Shown here: piece after piece, positions 9,001 through 16,349 of the stretch | How positions within the stretch are numbered: position 1 is the first letter of the stretch | Layout of the letters: each line of letters opens with the position of its first letter | DNA from: Lachnospiraceae bacterium | Lineage (GTDB): Bacteria > Bacillota > Clostridia > Lachnospirales > Lachnospiraceae | Direction: 5' to 3' | Length of the DNA stretch: 34,597 nt | Assembly: GCA_009774625.1 (NCBI GenBank) | Contig: VSOB01000035.1 | Coordinates: forward strand, 1-34,597 | Notes under the pieces: model-generated | What the model saw: only the letters and a program-made list of their open reading frames with translations | Databases searched by the model: none | Told to the model about the DNA's origin: nothing | Made by a program: the position numbers and the translations under genes

Positions 9001-9089
9001 GAGAACATTTCAAAGCCATCAGCGAAGGCAGGGTGGTTTACGATGTGGTGGATAGCTATGAAGCATTGCTGGAAAAAATCATGAAATAA
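6030..9089 (+). CDS. res: Type III restriction enzyme Res subunit (helicase-nuclease)
   Basis: Res is the ATP-dependent motor and nuclease of the type III system and acts only in complex with Mod. In this 1019-residue protein the superfamily 2 helicase motifs are visible: Walker A in METGVGKT (97-104), motif II DEPQ (223-226), motif III in RYSATHRTD, and motif VI in RRRQEVGRGLRL (557-568). The C-terminal PD-(D/E)XK nuclease shows TPDW (Asp951) followed by ETK (Glu969, Lys971). The gene is full length with no visible frameshift, so the locus appears functional. GGAGG precedes the ATG by about seven bases. It ends 20 bp before the pheS promoter, and I see no good terminator between them. Confidence 0.94.
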   Translation: MKLQFKQQKFQADAARAVADVFDGQPYLTPSSRMEEGTGYYQRTLTEGADFTLWPNAELIPELGKDRILEQIRRVQKRNQITPSEELKGTYNLTIEMETGVGKTYTYIKTIYELNQRYGWSKFVVVVPSIAVREGVYQAFQMTGEHFSEEYGKKIRFFVYNSSRLSELSHFASDNAVHVMIINAQAFNAKGKDARRIYLRLDAFRSRRPIDVIAGTRPILIIDEPQSVEGKQTRESLKRFHPLMTLRYSATHRTDSIYNMVYRLDAMEAYNRHLVKKIAVKGITETKAEAADGYVYLESLRLSKAAPKAVLQFDYRGLSGIRRQTRLAGVGFNLYEHSGSQGKLEEYRDGFVVKSIDGRDNSVEFLNGVKLYAGEMIGRADEEQIRRIQIRETILSHIERERALFRRGIKVLSLFFIDEVAHYRQYDADGGPVSGIFARMFEEEYTDILRFRQREIGEDAYEEYLDSISVTDTHAGYFSVDKKGRMTNSKLGDKREKTSDDKDAYDLIMKNKALLLEQDPEKSPVRFIFSHSALREGWDNPNVFQICTLKQSGSDVRRRQEVGRGLRLCVDRDGVRMDDTILGEQVHAVNVLTVIASESYESFARGLQSELAETVADRPVKVTQDLFRDRIVTDEKGKRFAVTADLALAIFVDLVQNGYVDRQGALTDLYYADRARQTVRVADEAAGFEPFVIEILDSVYNGRTLMPENAREKNIELRIDEEKLKSKVFRALWDSINTKSVYTVSFDTDDLVRRSIAALNSGLRVPEICLQVETGGMEEISSRDALLEGTAMIRETSVRYRVQEPNGSRIKYDLIGKLVEETGLTRKAMIQILTGMEKPVFDQFKKNPETFIMQAASLINSQKAAALTEHISYQALEEKYDTEVLTAAVIKGRPGVNVMRANKHLYDHIRYDSEGEKAFAGKLEASEEVLVYVKLPDGFSISTPMGRYTPDWAIAFREGLAGQVYFVAETKGSDDSCQLRLMEAAKIHCAREHFKAISEGRVVYDVVDSYEALLEKIMK

Positions 9090-9108
9090 AGGTTATGAAA
9101 ATAGTATT

Positions 9109-9136
9109 TGACATTCCTTTCCGAAACGTTTAGAAT
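9109..9136 (+). promoter_or_regulatory. SigA-type promoter of the pheST T-box operon
   Basis: A perfect -35 TTGACA (9109-9114), 16-bp spacer and -10 TAGAAT (9131-9136) directly before the T-box leader. Confidence 0.85.
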
Positions 9137-9411
9137 AGAGTCAATTTGATAGGCAAAGGCTTAGATGGTGTCAGTAGAGGTGCATTTCCCTTCAGAGAGA
9201 GGAGGTCGGCGGCTGTGAGCTTCCTCAGGTTCGGATGCGGTTTGAATTTCCCACCGGAGCCGCCCGGCGGAACGGCAGTACAGACTGCCCGGTAGGCCGG
9301 GACGCAGGAGCACGTTACGCCGGTTGAGAGTCTGTCCATACAGGGCAGGAACATGGGTGGTACCGCGGAAATATCCGTCCCTTGCATAGCGATATGCAGG
9401 GGATTTTTTAT
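9137..9411 (+). promoter_or_regulatory. T-box riboswitch (tRNA-Phe-sensing) of pheST
   Basis: The leader carries the conserved T-box sequence GGGTGGTACCGCGG (9355-9368), whose TGGT (9358-9361) would pair with the ACCA end of uncharged tRNA. A terminator follows: CCCTTGCAT (9379-9387) pairs with ATGCAGGGG (9394-9402), then six T. Stem I lies upstream, with AGAGAGGAGG about 9195-9205. The likely specifier codon is TTC at 9248-9250, matching the phenylalanyl-tRNA synthetase genes downstream; I placed it by eye. Uncharged tRNA-Phe would stabilise the antiterminator and switch pheST on. Confidence 0.92.
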
Positions 9412-9435
9412 TCTATAGGAAATCCCTCCGAATTT

Positions 9436-9458
9436 ATCCTGCGGGCAGGATTCTTTTT
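9436..9458 (+). terminator. Second hairpin with T tract after the T-box terminator
   Basis: ATCCTGC (9436-9442) and GCAGGAT (9445-9451) form a short hairpin followed by TCTTTTT. It sits between the T-box terminator and pheS, so it must be leaky or regulated. A closely similar element occurs at 26221-26262. Confidence 0.45.
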
Positions 9459-9511
9459 CATTTTTAATATCAAAACTTTGCAAATAATAGAAAGATATAA
9501 AGGAGACTATG

Positions 9512-10531
9512 ATGAAAGAAAAACTGGAACAGATCAAAGAGGAAGCGCTTGAGAAGATCAGGGAAGCAAGCGCTTTGGACGGGCTGCAGGAAGTCCGTGT
9601 GGCATTTCTTGGTAAAAAGGGCAAGCTGACGGCAGTGCTGAAAAGTATGAAAGAGGTGGCGCCCCAGGAGCGGCCCAGAGTGGGGCAGCTTGTCAATGAG
9701 GCAAGGGAGCAGATAGAAAATGCCCTGGAGGATGCCAAATCAGGGATGGAACAGCGGATCCGGGAGGCAAGGCTGAAGGCAGAGGTGATCGATGTGACCC
9801 TGCCTGCGCAGAAAAGCCCGGTGGGGCACCGCCACCCCAACACCATTGCGATGGAAGAGGTGGAACGGATTTTCATCGGTATGGGCTATGAGGTGGTGGA
9901 AGGCCCGGAGGTGGAAAAAGACTTTTATAATTTTGAAGCCCTGAATATTCCGGCGGATCACCCGGCACGGGATGAGCAGGATACTTTCTATGTTAACGGG
10001 GATATCCTGCTGCGTACTCAGACTTCTCCGGTACAGGCCCGTGTGATGGAGCAGGGACGACTGCCGATCCGTATGATTGCACCGGGCCGGGTGTTCCGTT
10101 CGGATGAGGTGGATGCCACCCATTCTCCCTCATTCCATCAGATCGAAGGTCTGGTGGTGGATAAAAATATTACTTTTTCGGATTTAAAGGGAACACTGGC
10201 GGAGTTTGCAAAGGAGCTGTTCGGAAAGGATACAAAAGTAAAGTTCCGGCCGCATCATTTTCCTTTTACGGAACCCAGTGCGGAGGTGGATGTAAGCTGT
10301 TTTAAATGTAAGGGGGTTGGCTGCCGGTTTTGTAAAGGCAGCGGCTGGATCGAGATTCTTGGATGTGGTATGGTGCATCCCCATGTATTTGAAATGTGCG
10401 GTATTGATCCCAGGGAGTATACGGGATTTGCATTCGGCATGGGCCTGGAACGCATCTCTCTGCTGAAATATGAGATTGATGATATGCGCCTTTTATATGA
10501 AAATGACATTCGGTTTTTAAATCAGTTTTAG
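9512..10531 (+). CDS. pheS: Phenylalanyl-tRNA synthetase alpha subunit
   Basis: PheS carries the class II catalytic core that charges tRNA-Phe; it works as an alpha2-beta2 tetramer with PheT. The 339-residue sequence has an N-terminal coiled-coil arm (about 1-85) and the class II domain. Motif 2 is visible in VFRSDEVDATHSPSFHQIEG, the CFKCKGVGCRFCKGSGWIE segment is typical of bacterial PheS, and the C-terminal motif 3 reads GFAFGMGLERISLL. Two adjacent ATGs occur at 9509 and 9512; the second is six bases from AGGAG and is preferred. Expression is controlled by the T-box upstream. pheT follows after 32 bp. Confidence 0.96.
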   Translation: MKEKLEQIKEEALEKIREASALDGLQEVRVAFLGKKGKLTAVLKSMKEVAPQERPRVGQLVNEAREQIENALEDAKSGMEQRIREARLKAEVIDVTLPAQKSPVGHRHPNTIAMEEVERIFIGMGYEVVEGPEVEKDFYNFEALNIPADHPARDEQDTFYVNGDILLRTQTSPVQARVMEQGRLPIRMIAPGRVFRSDEVDATHSPSFHQIEGLVVDKNITFSDLKGTLAEFAKELFGKDTKVKFRPHHFPFTEPSAEVDVSCFKCKGVGCRFCKGSGWIEILGCGMVHPHVFEMCGIDPREYTGFAFGMGLERISLLKYEIDDMRLLYENDIRFLNQF

Positions 10532-10563
10532 GGACAGATCAGGAAAAAGGAGAATGAAACGAT

Positions 10564-12987
10564 ATGAATACAGCGTTATCTTGGATCAAAGCGTATGTGC
10601 CGGAGCTTGCCTGTACGGATCAGGAATATTGCGATGCTATGACATTGTCCGGTACAAAAGTAGAGGGTATGGAAAGACTGGATAAAAATCTGGAAAAAAT
10701 TGTGATCGGCCAGATTAAAACGATAGAGAAGCATCCGGATGCGGATAAACTGATTGTCTGTCAGGTGGACATCGGGACGGAAACCATTCAGATCGTAACC
10801 GGTGCGCCAAATGTGAAGGAAGGGGATAAGATTCCTGTGGTGCTGGACGGCGGCAGGGTGGCGGGCAGCGCCCATTCGGACGGTCCTCTGCCGGAGGACG
10901 GTATCGCCATCAAGGCAGGAAAGCTGCGGGGCGTTCCTTCCAATGGGATGATGTGTTCCGTGGAAGAGCTGGGATGCGACAGAGCCATGTATCCGGATGC
11001 GCCGGAATACGGCATCTATATTTTCCCAAAGGACGCACAGGTAGGTGCGGATGCCGTGGAAGCCATGGGCCTTAGGGATACCGTATTTGAATATGAGATT
11101 ACTTCCAACCGGGTAGACTGTTACAGTGTGCTGGGGATCGCAAGAGAGGCAGCGGCAACATTTCAAAAGCCGTTTCTTATGCCTGAGGTGAAAATCCGGA
11201 AAGAACACGGAAAGACGGAGGATTATGTCAGTGTGGAGGTACAGGATAAAGATCTGTGCAGCCGTTACTGCGGCAGAGTATGTACGGATATTACGATTGG
11301 GCCTTCTCCGAAATGGATGCAGCGGCGTCTGGCGGCCAGTGGGATCCGTCCCATCAACAATCTGGTGGATATTACCAATTATGTGATGGAAGAGTACGGA
11401 CAGCCCATGCATGCCTATGATCTGGATACCATCGCCGGGCATAAGATCATCGTGCGCCGGGCAAAGGACGGGGATGTGTTCCGGACTCTGGACGGACAGG
11501 ACAGGAAGCTGGACAGTGAGGTGCTGATGATCTGCGATGCGGAAAAGGAAATCGGTATCGCAGGTATTATGGGCGGTGAAAATTCCATGATTACCGACGA
11601 GGTGAAAACCGTACTTTTTGAGGCAGCCACGTTTCATGGCGCCAATATCCGGAAATCGGCCAGGCGCATCGGTCTGCGGACAGAGGCCTCCGGCAAATTC
11701 GAAAAAGGGCTGGATCCCAGAAATGCAGAGGCAGCTATCAATCGGGCCTGTCAGTTGATTGAAGAACTGGGCTGCGGCCGGGTTGTGGGCGGTATGGCAG
11801 AGGACGGCGCTCCTCTTTCACCGCTGCGCAAAATACCTTTTGAGCCGGAGCGGATCAACGGGTTTTTGGGGACAAAGATACCCAGAGATGATATGCTGCG
11901 GTTTTTTGAGCGGCTGGAGCTGGTATACAGAGAAGAGGAAAATCTGCTTGTCATTCCTTCCTTCCGGCAGGATCTGGAAGGGTTTGCCGATATTGCGGAG
12001 GAAGTGGCAAGGTTTTACGGGTATGACAAGATTCCTGCCACCTTACCAAGTGGCGAGGCTACAACGGGAAGTCTGCCCTTTAAGCTGCGTATAGAGGAAA
12101 AGGCAAGGGATATTGCAGAGCATTGGGGATTTTCACAGGGAATGAGTTATTCCTTTGAAAGTCCTAAGGTGTACGATAAGCTGATGCTTCCCAAGGACAG
12201 TGTGCTGCGCAGCGCGGTAACCATTTCCAATCCTCTGGGAGAGGATTTCTCTGTGATGAGAACCATGTCGTTAAATGGTATACTGACCTCGCTGTCTGTT
12301 AATTATAATAGAAGAAATAAAAATGTGCGTCTGTATGAGCTGGGTAATATCTATCTGCCGCATCAGATACCGGTTACGGAGCTGCCGGATGAGCGGATGC
12401 AGCTTACCCTGGGGATGTATGGAGAAGGGGACTTCTTTACCATGAAGGGTGTGATCGAAGAATTTTTCACCACCATTGGTATGAAGAAGCCTGCCGTATA
12501 CGATCCGGACGGGGGTAAGCCCTTCCTGCATCCTGGACGGCAGGCGCGGATCTGTTATGAAAATGCGGAGGTGGGTTATCTGGGAGAGCTGCATCCCCAG
12601 GCTGCCGACAATTACGGAATCGGCACAAGAGTCTATGTGGCTGTACTGGATATGCCGGAGGTGGTCAGGTTTGCCACCTTTGACCGGAAGTATATGGGAA
12701 TCGCCAAATACCCTGCGGTAAGCCGGGATATCAGCATGGTGGTGCCGGCAACAGTTCTGGCCGGTCAGATCGAAGCCATGATCCGTCAGCGGGGCGGAAA
12801 GCTGCTGGAAAGCTGTCATCTGTTCGATCTCTATGAGGGGGCCCAGATTCAGAAAGGGTATAAATCAATGGCATATTCCGTTACCTTCCGTGCACAGGAC
12901 AGAACACTGGAAGAGTCCGATATTCTGGGCGTGATGAAAAAAATCATAAACGGGCTGGAGCATATGGGAATCGAGCTGCGGCAGTAA
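10564..12987 (+). CDS. pheT: Phenylalanyl-tRNA synthetase beta subunit
   Basis: PheT is the partner subunit that binds tRNA and edits mischarged Tyr-tRNA-Phe. The 807-residue protein has the usual order: N-terminal tRNA-binding OB domain (about 43-150, IVIGQIKTIEKHPDADKL), B3/B4 editing domain (about 210-385, with QPMHAYDLD and GIMGG), B5 domain (about 405-480), a degenerate synthetase core, and the C-terminal anticodon-binding FDX-ACB domain (about 712-807, KYPAVSRDISMVVP). The length is standard and no break is seen. AAAAAGGAG precedes the ATG. It belongs to the T-box-regulated operon, which probably continues into the aminopeptidase gene 33 bp downstream. Confidence 0.96.
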   Translation: MNTALSWIKAYVPELACTDQEYCDAMTLSGTKVEGMERLDKNLEKIVIGQIKTIEKHPDADKLIVCQVDIGTETIQIVTGAPNVKEGDKIPVVLDGGRVAGSAHSDGPLPEDGIAIKAGKLRGVPSNGMMCSVEELGCDRAMYPDAPEYGIYIFPKDAQVGADAVEAMGLRDTVFEYEITSNRVDCYSVLGIAREAAATFQKPFLMPEVKIRKEHGKTEDYVSVEVQDKDLCSRYCGRVCTDITIGPSPKWMQRRLAASGIRPINNLVDITNYVMEEYGQPMHAYDLDTIAGHKIIVRRAKDGDVFRTLDGQDRKLDSEVLMICDAEKEIGIAGIMGGENSMITDEVKTVLFEAATFHGANIRKSARRIGLRTEASGKFEKGLDPRNAEAAINRACQLIEELGCGRVVGGMAEDGAPLSPLRKIPFEPERINGFLGTKIPRDDMLRFFERLELVYREEENLLVIPSFRQDLEGFADIAEEVARFYGYDKIPATLPSGEATTGSLPFKLRIEEKARDIAEHWGFSQGMSYSFESPKVYDKLMLPKDSVLRSAVTISNPLGEDFSVMRTMSLNGILTSLSVNYNRRNKNVRLYELGNIYLPHQIPVTELPDERMQLTLGMYGEGDFFTMKGVIEEFFTTIGMKKPAVYDPDGGKPFLHPGRQARICYENAEVGYLGELHPQAADNYGIGTRVYVAVLDMPEVVRFATFDRKYMGIAKYPAVSRDISMVVPATVLAGQIEAMIRQRGGKLLESCHLFDLYEGAQIQKGYKSMAYSVTFRAQDRTLEESDILGVMKKIINGLEHMGIELRQ

Positions 12988-13020
12988 AATCAGAAACAGA
13001 ACAGGAAAGGGAGCAAACAA

Positions 13021-14472
13021 GTGGAAAAACAGAATGTATGGGAAACCTATGACGCTGACCGGTTAAAAGAACTGGAACATTTTACAAAAGAATATATGCA
13101 GTTTCTGGATGAAGGCAAAACAGAGCGGGAATGTATCGATTATATTGTGAACCGAATCGAAACAGAAGGCTATCAGGAGCTGGAAGCGGTGCGTGGCGCC
13201 GGGCGTTCTCTGCAGGCAGGCGATAAGGTATACCATGTCTGCATGAATAAATCTATCGTAATGTTTCATATCGGCAGCCGTCCGTTGGAAGAGGGCATGA
13301 ATATACTGGGTGCCCATGTGGATTCGCCCCGTCTGGATGTGAAGCAGGATCCTCTGTATGAGGAGGGAGGCTTTGCTTATCTGGATACCCATTATTACGG
13401 CGGTGTGAAAAAGTATCAGTGGGTGACTATTCCGCTGGCGCTTCATGGCGTTGTGGTCAAAAAGGATGGCACTACCATAGAAATCAAAGTCGGTGAGGAT
13501 GCGGAGGATCCGGTTTTCTTTATCTCTGATCTGCTGATTCATCTGGCTGCGGAACAACTGGAGAAAAAGGCCAACAAAGTGATCGAAGGAGAAGCGCTGG
13601 ATATTATCGTGGGCAACCGGCCGCTGAAGCTGGAACAGGAGAAAGAGCAGACAGAGGAAGGCAGCTCTGATGAGAAAAAAACAGAGAATAAGAAAGATCC
13701 GGTGAAGCAGGGGATTTTGAAACTCTTAAAAGACGATTATGATATGGAGGAAGAGGATTTTCTTTCCGCAGAACTGGAAGTGGTTCCGGCAGGCAAAGCA
13801 AGAGAGGCAGGCTTTGACCGCAGTATGATCCTGGCTTATGGACAGGATGACAGGGTCTGTGCCTTTGCATCTCTGAAGGCGATGCTGGAGCTGGAGGCGC
13901 CGATGCGCACGGCATGTTGCATTCTGGTGGATAAGGAAGAGATCGGCAGTGTGGGGGCCACCGGTATGCGTTCCCGTTTTTTTGAAAACAGTGTGGCAGA
14001 GCTGATGGCGTTGTGCGGAGACTATCATGATCTGGCCCTGCGCAGATGTCTGGCTGCTTCCACCATGCTTTCTTCGGATGTGAGCAGTGCATTTGATCCT
14101 ACCTATGCCGCCAGCTATGATAAGAAAAACGCGGCCTATATGGGAAGGGGCATGGTATTTAATAAATTTACGGGTTCCAGAGGAAAATCCGGCTCCAATG
14201 ATGCCAATGCAGAGTACATTGCCTATATCAGGGACATTTTTGAGAAGGAACAGGTGCGTCTGCAGACGGCGGAACTGGGCAGGGTGGATCTGGGCGGCGG
14301 CGGTACCATCGCTTATATTCTGGCGCTGTATGGGATGCAGGTAATAGACAGCGGCGTGGCCGTACTGAATATGCATGCCCCCTGGGAAGCGACCAGCAAG
14401 GCGGATGTGTTTGAAACGAAGCGGGGCTATGCTGCATTTTTAAAATACAATGGGATGAACAATACCAAATGA
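13021..14472 (+). CDS. M18 family zinc aminopeptidase
   Basis: A 483-residue cytoplasmic metallo-aminopeptidase of family M18 (aspartyl aminopeptidase / aminopeptidase I type), which removes N-terminal residues from peptides. The dinuclear-metal motifs are visible: ILGAHVDSPRLD near residue 97 (His and Asp), DKEEIGSVGATG near 305 (catalytic Glu pair), SSDVSSAFDP near 350, and the C-terminal NMHAPWEATSKADVFET (His ligand). A Lys/Glu-rich insert (about 205-225, EKEQTEEGSSDEKKTENKK) is probably a flexible surface loop. The GTG start has AAAGGGAG nine bases upstream. The stop overlaps queA by ATGA, indicating translational coupling. Confidence 0.92.
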   Translation: MEKQNVWETYDADRLKELEHFTKEYMQFLDEGKTERECIDYIVNRIETEGYQELEAVRGAGRSLQAGDKVYHVCMNKSIVMFHIGSRPLEEGMNILGAHVDSPRLDVKQDPLYEEGGFAYLDTHYYGGVKKYQWVTIPLALHGVVVKKDGTTIEIKVGEDAEDPVFFISDLLIHLAAEQLEKKANKVIEGEALDIIVGNRPLKLEQEKEQTEEGSSDEKKTENKKDPVKQGILKLLKDDYDMEEEDFLSAELEVVPAGKAREAGFDRSMILAYGQDDRVCAFASLKAMLELEAPMRTACCILVDKEEIGSVGATGMRSRFFENSVAELMALCGDYHDLALRRCLAASTMLSSDVSSAFDPTYAASYDKKNAAYMGRGMVFNKFTGSRGKSGSNDANAEYIAYIRDIFEKEQVRLQTAELGRVDLGGGGTIAYILALYGMQVIDSGVAVLNMHAPWEATSKADVFETKRGYAAFLKYNGMNNTK

Positions 14473-15500
14473 ATGGATTGAAAACTTCGGATTATGATTT
14501 TGCTCTGCCAGCGGAGCTGATTGCACAGGATCCGCTGGCGGACAGGAGCGGTTCCAGACTGCTTGTACTGGACCGGGCAACCGGCAGCAGGGCGCACCGC
14601 TCTTTTCGGGAGATCGGGGAGTTTCTGCAGCCGGGAGACTGTCTTGTGCTGAACAATACCAAAGTGATACCGGCCAGACTCTATGGAGTGAGAGAAGGCA
14701 CCGGCGGGGCGGTGGAGCTGCTGCTTTTGAAGCGGCGGGAGCAGGATGTATGGGAAACCCTTGTAAAGCCGGGCAGGAAAGCCAGGCCGGGTACCAGACT
14801 GCAGTTCGGCGGCGGCCTTTTGACCGGGGAAGTGACAGAGGTGGTGGATGAAGGCAATCGTCTGATCCGGTTTCAGTATGAGGGCATCTGGGAAGAGGTG
14901 CTGGATGAGCTGGGAGAGATGCCGCTGCCGCCCTATATCACACATAAGCTGGAAGATAAAAACCGGTATCAGACCGTATATGCCAGATATGAAGGCTCTG
15001 CGGCGGCTCCTACGGCGGGCCTGCATTTTACGGAAAAGCTGCTTCGGGAAATTGCGTCCAAAGGAGTCCGGATTGCCTGTGTGACATTGCATGTGGGGCT
15101 TGGCACATTTCGCCCGGTTAAGGTGGAAAATGTGAAAGAGCATCATATGCATTCGGAATATTGTGAAGTGACAAAGGAAGCGGCTGATCTGATCAATGAG
15201 ACAAAACGCCGGGGAGGACGTATCATCTGTGTGGGCACTACAAGCTGCCGTACCGTGGAAAGTGCGGCAGCAGACGGTATGGTACAGCCCTGGCAGGGCA
15301 GTACGGATATTTTTATTTATCCGGGATATCGGTTTCAGGTTCTGGACGGACTGGTTACCAATTTTCATCTGCCCCAGTCCACGCTGCTGATGCTGGTATC
15401 TGCGCTGGCAGGCCGGGAGCAGGTCCTGACGGCCTATGAAGAAGCGGTAAGGGAACGGTATCGGTTTTTCAGTTTTGGAGATGCGATGCTGATTTTGTAA
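14469..15500 (+). CDS. queA: S-adenosylmethionine:tRNA ribosyltransferase-isomerase
   Basis: QueA transfers and isomerises the ribosyl part of SAM onto 7-aminomethyl-7-deazaguanine in tRNA, forming epoxyqueuosine at the wobble position of GUN anticodons. The 343-residue sequence is the usual length. Recognised segments include the N-terminal LKTSDYDFALPAELIAQDPL, the NNTKVIPARLYG stretch, GSAAAPTAGLHFT, the HVGLGTFRPV motif and the C-terminal TNFHLPQSTLLMLVSALAG. It overlaps the aminopeptidase stop by four bases. Queuosine genes are often scattered in this group, and no other queuosine gene is seen here. Confidence 0.96.
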   Translation: MNGLKTSDYDFALPAELIAQDPLADRSGSRLLVLDRATGSRAHRSFREIGEFLQPGDCLVLNNTKVIPARLYGVREGTGGAVELLLLKRREQDVWETLVKPGRKARPGTRLQFGGGLLTGEVTEVVDEGNRLIRFQYEGIWEEVLDELGEMPLPPYITHKLEDKNRYQTVYARYEGSAAAPTAGLHFTEKLLREIASKGVRIACVTLHVGLGTFRPVKVENVKEHHMHSEYCEVTKEAADLINETKRRGGRIICVGTTSCRTVESAAADGMVQPWQGSTDIFIYPGYRFQVLDGLVTNFHLPQSTLLMLVSALAGREQVLTAYEEAVRERYRFFSFGDAMLIL

Positions 15501-15632
15501 GGTTAAGGTAAATAGAAAATATTACAAAGGTAAGCATATTGATAACTGAAATCGCATATGTTTTATGCCGGCAGGCAAAAGCTGATATATTCACATCAGG
15601 GCTGTACCGTTTCAGAGGAAGGAGCGTGAAAA

Positions 15633-16349
15633 ATGAAAGTGACTTATCTGTACCACAGCGGTTTTGCCGTAGAGCTGCAGAAGCATGTGCTGATATTTGA
15701 TTATATACAGGGTAAGCTGCCGGTATGGGATCAGGATAAGACGATCCTGTTCTTTGCATCGCATAAGCATCAGGATCATTTTGTACTGCAAATCTTTGAT
15801 TATTTCAGTCAATATAAGAACATACATTATTTTCTTGGCCCGGATATTCGTTTGAATGAAAACTATCTGAAACGCAGAGGTGTGGAGGAAGCCGTGCTCT
15901 CTGCCATTACCCGTGTGGGAAAGCGGACGGTGGTCAGACGGGAGGATGTTAGTGTTGAAACACTGCGTTCCACGGATGAGGGCGTGGCATTTGTGGTCAG
16001 CGCGGAAGGACAGACGATTTATCATGCGGGAGATCTGAACTGGTGGCACTGGGAGGGTGAGGAGCCTGCATGGAATGCCCGGATGAAGCAGGACTATCAG
16101 GAAGAAATAGAACGTATTTCAGGCAGGCATTTTGATGCGGCTTTCGTGCCTCTGGATCCCAGACTGGGGGAGAGCTTCCATCTGGGACTTAAGCTGTTTC
16201 TGGAACAGACCAGGGCGGATGCGGTGTTTCCCATGCATATGTGGGAGGACTATGCGGTGATTCCCAGATTTCTGGCATGTGAAACCGGCAGAAAATATGC
16301 CGGTCAGGTCAGAGAGATCACGGCAGCCGGCCAGGAGTTTGAGCTGTGA
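15633..16349 (+). CDS. MBL-fold metallo-hydrolase (UlaG-like)
   Basis: A 238-residue metallo-beta-lactamase-fold hydrolase. The metal-binding signature H-x-H-x-D-H is present as HKHQDH (44-49). Further ligands are likely in IYHAGDLNWW (His near 132, Asp near 135) and in FPMHMWEDY (His near 210). The overall pattern, beginning with VTYLYHSGFAVELQKHVLIFDY, is that of the UlaG-like/L-ascorbate-lactonase-like subgroup, but the substrate is unknown. GGAAGGAG lies about ten bases before the ATG. The stop overlaps the next gene's GTG start by four bases, so this and the MutS-like protein are made together. Confidence 0.87.
   Translation: MKVTYLYHSGFAVELQKHVLIFDYIQGKLPVWDQDKTILFFASHKHQDHFVLQIFDYFSQYKNIHYFLGPDIRLNENYLKRRGVEEAVLSAITRVGKRTVVRREDVSVETLRSTDEGVAFVVSAEGQTIYHAGDLNWWHWEGEEPAWNARMKQDYQEEIERISGRHFDAAFVPLDPRLGESFHLGLKLFLEQTRADAVFPMHMWEDYAVIPRFLACETGRKYAGQVREITAAGQEFEL

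Noticed and set aside
10576..11637. 353-codon minus-strand ORF opposite pheT
   Set aside because: Shadow frame of an intact, fully conserved pheT.
15501..15632. Promoter between queA and the MBL gene (TTGATA 15539, TTTTAT about 15561)
   Set aside because: Both boxes are weak and no terminator separates the genes; not strong enough to list as a feature.
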